Shown: one piece after another, positions 5,065 through 8,905 of the stretch | Layout: each line of letters starts with the position of its first letter | Numbering within the stretch: position 1 is the stretch's first letter | DNA from: Firmicutes bacterium CAG:882 | GTDB lineage: Bacteria > Bacillota > Clostridia > Lachnospirales > Lachnospiraceae | DNA length: 8,905 bases | Direction of reading: 5' to 3' | Assembly (NCBI GenBank): GCA_000435595.1 | Contig: FR895441.1 | Span: 39,111 to 48,015, forward strand | The notes under the pieces: model-generated | The model's database searches: none | Told to the model about the DNA's origin: nothing | What the model saw: the letters and a program-made list of their open reading frames with translations, nothing else | Made by a program: the position numbers and the translations under genes

Positions 5065-5414
5065 TAGAGAGCAAAGCAATTAAGGAATTACATGAAATAA
5101 GACCGAGAGGTGGTATCATCCCGCAAAAGAGAGCCGAGGCTTTAGATGCGGCAATACAGGCACTTGAAGAAGTACAACAGTACCGCGCAATCGGCACACC
5201 GGAAGAATTACAGGATATGAAAAGCAATTATTTTGAAGCATTAAGTGATTGGCGTCAATACCGCACGATCGGAACAGTGGAAGAATGCCGGGCGGCGGTG
5301 GAAAAGCAGACAGCGATTTCCAGAGAACTCATTGAGGGGAAATATTTCTGCCCGAAGTGTCATAACCTAATGCCTTATCCAGGATATTGTGGGTGCGGTC
5401 AGAAAGTGTATTGA
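5061..5414 (+). CDS. Phage protein with YRxIGTxEE repeats and C-terminal zinc ribbon (117 aa)
   Basis: The N-terminal helix (SKAIKELHEIRPRGGIIPQK, then ALDAAIQALEEV) leads into two copies of a short motif: QQYRAIGTPEEL (39-50) and RQYRTIGTVEEC (65-76). The C-terminus carries FCPKCHNLMPYPGYCGCGQK, with C97, C100, C110 and C112 placed as a zinc ribbon. The repeat QYRxIGTxEEC is found in one to several copies in clostridial phage proteins; its function is unknown. ATG 5061 has GGAAGGTGG (5048-5056) four bases upstream and overlaps the preceding stop as ATGA. The product is soluble and probably a metal-binding adaptor, but that is inferred from the cysteine pattern alone. Confidence 0.82.
   Translation: MIESKAIKELHEIRPRGGIIPQKRAEALDAAIQALEEVQQYRAIGTPEELQDMKSNYFEALSDWRQYRTIGTVEECRAAVEKQTAISRELIEGKYFCPKCHNLMPYPGYCGCGQKVY
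5178..5288 (+). repeat. Two imperfect 33-base direct repeats encoding YRxIGTxEE
   Basis: Copy one at 5178-5210 and copy two at 5256-5288 match at 25 of 33 bases by eye and are 78 bases (26 codons) apart, in the same frame. They encode QYRAIGTPEEL and QYRTIGTVEEC. The copies differ both at third codon positions and at some coding positions, so this is an old internal duplication under protein-level selection, not a regulatory repeat. Confidence 0.7.
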
Positions 5415-5435
5415 TGAAAGAAAGGAAGATAAAAA

Positions 5436-5663
5436 ATGAGCGAAGAACTTAAACCATGCCCGTTTTGTGGCAGAGAAGCAAAAATTAAAGCAGTTATAAA
5501 ATCTTACGGTTTTACCATTTGGTGCGCATGCGAATGTGGAGCACGAACAGAGGGATTTTGCCCGGACATAAATAAAGATGATGACACTATGGAGAATATC
5601 GAGGAGTGTAAGAAAAGAACCATAGAAGCATGGAACAAGAGGGCGAACGATGAGACTGATTGA
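5436..5663 (+). CDS. Lar-family restriction alleviation protein (75 aa)
   Basis: MSEELKPCPFCGREAKIKAV opens with the CPFCG zinc knuckle (C8, C11), followed by a second group WCACECGA (C30, C32, C34) and the C-terminal EAWNKRA. The pattern LKPCPFCG...CxxCGA...AWNxR is that of the Lar family, named after the Rac prophage protein that lessens type I restriction by altering host restriction-modification activity. In most phages the assignment rests on sequence alone. Length is typical (about 60-80 aa). AAAGGA (5421-5426) is nine bases before ATG. The 3' end overlaps the next gene by 14 bases. Together with the two methyltransferases downstream it fits a role in evading host restriction, but this particular protein may have another function. 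Confidence 0.8.
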   Translation: MSEELKPCPFCGREAKIKAVIKSYGFTIWCACECGARTEGFCPDINKDDDTMENIEECKKRTIEAWNKRANDETD

Positions 5664-5919
5664 TGCGGATAAGCTGAATTTTTTAGGACAGCATTACAAT
5701 AAAAGTCAGATGAAAGCGATTCTTGATTTTGTGGATGCACAGCCGACCGCCTATGATGTGGATAAGGTTGCGGAACAGCTGGAAGAATTAAAAAGTCAAG
5801 TCCCTGTAAACAGAATCCTTGATGACATCATAAAAGATAAACCGAAAGAATTAGGTCAGCTAATTGCTTATGATAAGGCAATCGAGATAGTAAAGGCAGG
5901 TATAGCAAATGAAAGCTAG
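5650..5919 (+). CDS. Conserved phage hypothetical protein (MRLIDAD family, 89 aa)
   Basis: MRLIDADKL at the start, ILDFVDAQPTAYDVDKVAEQ (24-43) and the C-terminal AYDKAIEIVKAG are hallmarks of a very widespread but uncharacterised Firmicute phage family. The short N-terminus is likely a strand; the rest is helical, with a probable coiled stretch around EQLEELKSQV. ATG at 5650 overlaps the Lar-like gene by 14 bases, with only a weak GAGGG-like site (about 5640-5644) upstream, so its translation probably depends on that of the Lar-like gene. Its 3' end overlaps the following start by 11 bases. Function unknown. Confidence 0.83.
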   Translation: MRLIDADKLNFLGQHYNKSQMKAILDFVDAQPTAYDVDKVAEQLEELKSQVPVNRILDDIIKDKPKELGQLIAYDKAIEIVKAGIANES

Positions 5920-6466
5920 ACCTAAAAACGGAGTTATGTATAGGTTTGGCACGCTTTATCAGTGTTATATCTATTGCCATCCGCAGCAGAAATGGGATTA
6001 TGTCTATAAAGGCGATAAAGTTGAACTTAGGTACAAGAACATGGTTATAACAATAACAACGGACGATTTTAAGGGACATTGGTTGGAGGTAAATCAAATG
6101 GAAGATAGATACTTATTTAAGGCAAAGAGGATTGATAACGGAGAATGGATACAAGGCTATTTATACGGCATTTGGGAAAAGAGATATATTCTTTGGGGAA
6201 TGACAAATGATATTCCTAACATGATTGAAGTAGACCCGTCTACAATCTGTCAATGCGCAGGCATGAAAGATAAGAATGGCAAGCCAGTTTTTGATAACGA
6301 CATTGTTAATGCAATTTCATTTAATACGGTAGGTAAGCCGATACGCGTTGATGATATTGTGGTCAACATGAGTGATTACAACTTAATGTTAGGACTAAAT
6401 TCCGTGAACGTATTGGAATACGTAGGCAATATATTTGATAAGAAGGGGAAAGAAGATGACGATTGA
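5909..6466 (+). CDS. YopX-domain phage protein fused to a 63-aa N-terminal segment (185 aa)
   Basis: Residues 64-185 form a complete YopX-family protein (named after the Bacillus phage SPbeta protein; function unknown): MEDRYLFKAKRIDNGEWIQG, then VDPSTICQCAGMKDKNGKPV, FDNDIVNA and a final VLEYVGNIFD. YopX proteins normally begin at that internal Met. The first 63 residues (RPKNGVMYRFGTLYQCYIYC, WDYVYKGDKVELRYKNMV, FKGHWLEVNQ) are beta-rich and unrelated. They look like a separate small phage gene that has lost its stop codon. ATG 5909 overlaps the previous gene and has a weak GGCAGG site at 5895-5900. The internal ATG 6098 has a strong site. So both a 185-aa fusion and a 122-aa YopX protein may be made. 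Its 3' end overlaps the next gene by 11 bases. Confidence 0.8.
   Translation: MKARPKNGVMYRFGTLYQCYIYCHPQQKWDYVYKGDKVELRYKNMVITITTDDFKGHWLEVNQMEDRYLFKAKRIDNGEWIQGYLYGIWEKRYILWGMTNDIPNMIEVDPSTICQCAGMKDKNGKPVFDNDIVNAISFNTVGKPIRVDDIVVNMSDYNLMLGLNSVNVLEYVGNIFDKKGKEDDD
6085..6089 (+). promoter_or_regulatory. Internal ribosome binding site for stand-alone YopX protein
   Basis: GGAGG (within TTGGAGGT, 6083-6090) stands eight bases before ATG 6098. That ATG is where YopX-family proteins usually begin. The element is better than the one before ATG 5909, so internal initiation is likely. Confidence 0.55.
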
Positions 6467-6728
6467 TGAGCAGATAGCTTTTTGTGAAGAGAAAAGCAAG
6501 AGCATCAAGCTCAAAGCTGAGCCACAGACTTTTGTTGATATTGCAAAGAGTTTAAAACGGCTTAGAGAATACGAGCAAAATGATGGAGTGGTTTTGCTTA
6601 AAGACATTTACAATAAGGCTGTCGATGACACTGTAAAGTCTATAAAAGGGCTGTACGCTTTTACAATTTTAGAAGAGGAAGAGATTGACAAAGTAGCAAG
6701 GCAATTAAAGGTAGGTGATAATCCTTGA
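6456..6728 (+). CDS. Helical phage hypothetical protein (90 aa)
   Basis: MTIDEQIAFCEEKSKSIKLK, then AEPQTFVDIAKSLKRLREYE and, near the C-terminus, EEEIDKVARQLKVG. The pattern is helix, short turn, helix, with FVDIAKxLKxLREYE resembling a block present in many clostridial phage proteins of 70-110 aa. Function unknown; a protein-interaction role is only a guess. ATG 6456 is chosen because AAGGGG at 6443-6448 lies seven bases upstream; an ATG at 6435 in the same frame has no such site and lies inside the YopX gene. The stop TGA overlaps the TTG start of the next gene. Confidence 0.78.
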   Translation: MTIDEQIAFCEEKSKSIKLKAEPQTFVDIAKSLKRLREYEQNDGVVLLKDIYNKAVDDTVKSIKGLYAFTILEEEEIDKVARQLKVGDNP

Positions 6729-7321
6729 ATAATCAGAACATAGCAAGAGCCAAGGCGATAGAGCAGGAAAATAAGAAAAGACTGTTAAAGGTCAATCCCA
6801 AGCTTGACGAGAAGAGTGGCATCTATTTTTTGACAAGAGTTGATGAGAATTGCTTCAAATACGCTTACATCGGACAGGCAGTACATATCTTGACCAGACT
6901 GGCACAACATCTTGTTGGGTTTCAACATATAGACCTCAGCATGAAAAAACATGGTTTATATGATTTTAGCGAGAATCCTTATGGTTGGAAGATAGGGTTC
7001 TTGCATTACCCACAGAATGAGCTTGACAAGTGGGAACAGCACTACATTAAGACTTATGCCGACAACGGCTATCAGCTCCGTAACAAGACTAGCGGTTCGC
7101 AAGGTGAGGGCAAGGCACAGATAGATGATTACCGCCCAGCTAAAGGTTATCGCGAGGGCATACAACAAGGCAAAAAAGTGTTAGCGAGACAATTATCCTC
7201 TATCGCAGAAAAACACCTTAAAATTGAATTGAGAGAAGATAAGCAGCACAACAAGGTATCGCAGAAACAGTATGAGAAGTTTAAGTTTTTAATGAATGGC
7301 GGTGTAGAAAATGAAGATTGA
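6725..7321 (+). CDS. GIY-YIG nuclease family protein (198 aa), TTG start
   Basis: The GIY-YIG core is clear: SGIYFLTR with GIY at 32-34, YAYIGQA with YIG at 48-50, then LTRLAQH with R58 and H62, and WEQHYIKTY with E103, which together supply the catalytic Tyr, Arg, His and Glu positions of the family. GIY-YIG domains cleave DNA with a divalent metal. The N-terminal 30 residues are a charged helix. The C-terminal half (KQHNKVSQKQYEKFKFLMNG) is basic and may contact DNA. Phage members are often free-standing homing endonucleases; others act in DNA processing. There is no NUMOD motif, so homing is not certain. Start TTG 6725 overlaps the previous stop (TTGA), with AGGTG (6713-6717) at seven bases. 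The 3' end overlaps the methyltransferase gene by 11 bases. Confidence 0.87.
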   Translation: MNNQNIARAKAIEQENKKRLLKVNPKLDEKSGIYFLTRVDENCFKYAYIGQAVHILTRLAQHLVGFQHIDLSMKKHGLYDFSENPYGWKIGFLHYPQNELDKWEQHYIKTYADNGYQLRNKTSGSQGEGKAQIDDYRPAKGYREGIQQGKKVLARQLSSIAEKHLKIELREDKQHNKVSQKQYEKFKFLMNGGVENED

Positions 7322-7868
7322 TATTTTTAACACAAAGAATAAATATGATTTGATTTACACAGACCCGCCTTGGAAACAAAACAAAGGTGGAAAGAGAAAA
7401 TGCAGGCCGAATCAAGGAAATGAATTAGATTATCCAACACTTGATATGTTTGACATTAGGATAATACATAAGTATATATTTGAAAATCTTTGCGAAGAAA
7501 AACACAATGTTTTTATGTGGACAATAGATAAATATCTTCATGAAACAGAGCAGATGATGAAAGGGCTTGGCTATGAACTTCATGCAAGAATGATTTGGGA
7601 TAAAGAAAATGGCATTGCTCCTGCTTTTACAGTTAGATTTTCTCACGAGTATCTTCTTTGGTTTTATAAGAAAGGTAATATTCTTATGCCTTGCGATGAT
7701 ATGAGAGGGAAATACACAACTGTTTTAAGAGAGCCATCTACTAAGCATAGCAAGAAGCCAGTTTGTGCTTATGAAATGCTTGAGAATATGTTTCCTAATG
7801 CAACAAAATTTGAAATGTTTGCAAGGAATGCAAGAGATGGATGGGACTGTTGGGGAAATGAAGTTTAA
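7311..7868 (+). CDS. MT-A70 family adenine DNA methyltransferase (185 aa)
   Basis: An S-adenosylmethionine-dependent methyltransferase of the MT-A70 family, expected to methylate adenine N6 in phage or host DNA. The catalytic DPPW stands at 18-21 (LIYTDPPWKQ). It is followed by LDYPTLDMFD, VFMWTIDKYLHETEQMMKGL, ELHARMIWDK, FSHEYLLWFYKKG and a C-terminal HSKKPVCAYEMLENMF...FARNARDGWDCWGNEV. The last block is typical of the family, where the late KP and the ARxxRxGWDxWGNE stretch form the cofactor side. Length is normal for phage members (about 170-230 aa). It overlaps the GIY-YIG gene by 11 bases. GC over 7321-7800 is about 33% by hand count, below the GIY-YIG gene. The site specificity cannot be told from sequence. 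Confidence 0.9.
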   Translation: MKIDIFNTKNKYDLIYTDPPWKQNKGGKRKCRPNQGNELDYPTLDMFDIRIIHKYIFENLCEEKHNVFMWTIDKYLHETEQMMKGLGYELHARMIWDKENGIAPAFTVRFSHEYLLWFYKKGNILMPCDDMRGKYTTVLREPSTKHSKKPVCAYEMLENMFPNATKFEMFARNARDGWDCWGNEV

Positions 7869-7914
7869 GGAACTGATGAACGAGGACAGTTACAAGGAGA
7901 GCGAAGCAGAATGA
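7858..7914 (+). CDS. Possible 18-aa linking ORF
   Basis: ATG 7858 opens a frame MKFKELMNEDSYKESEAE that starts 11 bases before the methyltransferase stop and ends with TGA overlapping the next ATG (ATGA at 7911-7914). Both overlaps are the kind that couple translation. There is only a weak GGGGA element before it. It could be a true coupling micro-ORF, the remnant of a decayed gene, or chance. Confidence 0.25.
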   Translation: MKFKELMNEDSYKESEAE

Positions 7915-8114
7915 AGATTTTAAGTAAAAAGAAATGTGAAGAAATTTTGAAAAGAATTACCGCAAACGAAATCATTCAGACAGAATATGGACTGCACGAT
8001 ATGGAAGCAGAAACAAAAGCAACGGAAAATAGAGCAGAGATAGCTTTTATTGTCGGTGGCATTAAAGGAATGAATAAGGTGCAGAACACATTAAGAAAGA
8101 GATATAACAATTAA
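7911..8114 (+). CDS. Small phage hypothetical protein (67 aa)
   Basis: MKILSKKKCEEILKRITANE, then METKATENRAEIAFIVGG-like text (EAETKATENRAEIAFIVGGI, 32-51) and a basic end KVQNTLRKRYNN. The product is helical and soluble. Similar short proteins with KKxCDEILKRI at the start and EIAxxVGGxxxMxKVxxxL at the end occur in clostridial phages; none is characterised to my knowledge. AAGGAGA at 7894-7900 lies ten bases before ATG 7911. It separates the two methyltransferase genes. A 67-base spacer with a tiny ORF follows. Confidence 0.72.
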   Translation: MKILSKKKCEEILKRITANEIIQTEYGLHDMEAETKATENRAEIAFIVGGIKGMNKVQNTLRKRYNN

Positions 8115-8138
8115 CTAGAAATCAAAGAAAGGAATAGG

Positions 8139-8180
8139 TTGTGCGCACATAAAACCGAGGTTTCCTTTTGGTGGATTTAA
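8139..8180 (+). CDS. Possible 13-aa leader ORF before the second methyltransferase
   Basis: TTG 8139 opens a 14-codon frame, MCAHKTEVSFWWI and TAA, with AAAGGA at 8128-8133 five bases upstream, and its stop ends one base before the methyltransferase ATG at 8182. The methyltransferase ribosome binding site, GGTGGA, lies inside this frame. Such an arrangement would couple or tune translation. No regulatory hairpin with T-run is visible, so this is a weak call. Confidence 0.25.
   Translation: MCAHKTEVSFWWI
8140..8149. repeat. 10-base perfect palindrome upstream of methyltransferase
   Basis: TGTGCGCACA reads the same on both strands. It sits in the only sizeable gap of this part of the operon (8115-8181), 32 bases before the second methyltransferase start. 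It may be an operator half-site, a modification target, or chance. Confidence 0.4.
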
Positions 8181-8181
8181 A

Positions 8182-8905
8182 ATGTATAAAAAGAAGATTA
8201 AATGTGAGATATATCGTGATTCAATGCAGAATTACAAGAAATATGCAATACCGCCAGCACAGTTGATTATAGCCGATGTTCCTTATAATGTCGGAAACAA
8301 CTTCTATGGCAGTAACCCTATGTGGTACAACGGCGGCGACAACAAGAACGGAGAGAGCAAATTTGCGAAGAAAGCAGCTTTCAATTCAGATTTTAATTTC
8401 AATCTGTATGAATACTTCCATTTTTGTTCAAAGATGTTGAAAAAAGAGGATACAAAGCCTATCGCAAGGGGCAGAAGTAGTAACAGTCCTTGCATGATTG
8501 TGTTTTGTGCATTTGAACAGTTGTCAACATTGATTGCTGCGGCGAAGAAACACGGATTCGTTAATTACATACCGCTTGTATTCTGTAAAAATTACAGTCC
8601 ACAGGTACTTAAAGCAAATATGCGTATCGTTGGTGCTACGGAATATGCACTTGTACTGTACCGAAATAAGTTGCCAAAGTTCAGAAACGGCTTACAGATT
8701 GATGAAAACGGAAAGAATATCAGAGGCACAGGACATATGGTATTTAACTGGTTTAACTGGGAGAAAGATGGAAAAGACATACCCAAAATTCATCCAGCAC
8801 AAAAGCCTGTAGCAGTTCTTAAAAAGCTGATTGAGATTTTTACAGACGAGGGAGACGTAGTTATTGACCTTTGTTGCGGTAGCGGCAGCACGCTAAGAGC
8901 CGCCG
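8182..8905 (+). CDS. Beta-class DNA methyltransferase (N-terminal 241 aa, runs off the window)
   Basis: An S-adenosylmethionine-dependent DNA methyltransferase of the N4-cytosine/N6-adenine type. Catalytic motif IV comes first: LIIADVPYNVGNNFYGS, with DVPY at 32-35 in place of the common DPPY. A long middle region (about 45-195, including GGDNKNGESKFAKKAAFN and GHMVFNWFNWEKDG) would hold target recognition. HPAQKP (204-209) and the cofactor motif DLCCGSGST (229-237) follow at the end. The order IV, recognition, I defines the beta class. Phage members protect DNA from restriction or regulate expression. The frame is open to 8905, ending within LRAA, so perhaps only a short C-terminal piece is missing. 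GGTGGA at 8170-8175 is six bases before ATG. I do not know its target sequence. Confidence 0.9.
   Translation, partial: MYKKKIKCEIYRDSMQNYKKYAIPPAQLIIADVPYNVGNNFYGSNPMWYNGGDNKNGESKFAKKAAFNSDFNFNLYEYFHFCSKMLKKEDTKPIARGRSSNSPCMIVFCAFEQLSTLIAAAKKHGFVNYIPLVFCKNYSPQVLKANMRIVGATEYALVLYRNKLPKFRNGLQIDENGKNIRGTGHMVFNWFNWEKDGKDIPKIHPAQKPVAVLKKLIEIFTDEGDVVIDLCCGSGSTLRAA

Noticed and set aside
6725..7868. GIY-YIG nuclease plus MT-A70 methyltransferase as a classical restriction-modification system
   Set aside because: There is no specificity subunit or recognisable type II architecture, and phage GIY-YIG proteins usually act alone. Kept only as a low-weight possibility in the findings.
44..8786. Minus-strand open frames of 60-90 codons
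   Set aside because: Each lies opposite a supported + strand gene, lacks a ribosome binding site and shows low-complexity hydrophobic or serine-rich translations typical of antisense shadows.

Overview
The window is a dense, single-direction block of about 25 small genes, all on the + strand. Most overlap by a few bases or sit a few bases apart, and nearly all have clear AAGGAG-type ribosome binding sites. The composition is AT-rich (roughly 35-45% GC in stretches I counted by hand). Protein types include an SSB, a Lar-type anti-restriction zinc protein, a YopX-domain protein, HNH and GIY-YIG nucleases, two DNA methyltransferases and many 60-160 aa phage hypotheticals. This points to the early/replication-accessory region of a siphovirus-like temperate phage or prophage of a Firmicute, most likely a gut Clostridia/Lachnospiraceae host. 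The host assignment is inference from protein flavour and codon composition, not from a marker gene.

Layout. 1-1152: end of an upstream gene, then four small phage hypotheticals. 1118-1854: a phage metallo-beta-lactamase-fold hydrolase gene broken by a 2-base insertion inside its HxHxDH metal motif. 1848-2129: a 93-aa phage protein with no ATG/GTG/TTG start, apparently starting at ATT. 2176-3543: four further accessory proteins, two of which look like domain fusions. 3551-4108: a free-standing NUMOD3/HNH endonuclease directly before ssb. 4104-4541: ssb, whose conserved N-terminus is only complete if translation also starts at ATT. 4556-5663: small Cys-rich or basic proteins and a Lar-family protein. 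5650-6728: phage hypotheticals, including a YopX-domain protein fused in frame to an upstream 63-aa segment but keeping its own strong internal ribosome binding site. 6725-8905: a GIY-YIG nuclease, an MT-A70-type methyltransferase, two tiny coupling ORFs, a small hypothetical, and a beta-class DNA methyltransferase that runs off the end.

How the genes work together. SSB serves recombination and replication. Lar and the two methyltransferases plausibly protect phage DNA from host restriction. The HNH and GIY-YIG proteins are best read as selfish or accessory nucleases. There is no internal promoter, terminator, tRNA, CRISPR or integrase that I can support, so the block is probably one stretch of a long early transcript started upstream. 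I did not find a convincing wholly new system. The most notable observations are the two apparent ATT start codons and the frameshift sitting exactly in the metallo-hydrolase active-site motif.
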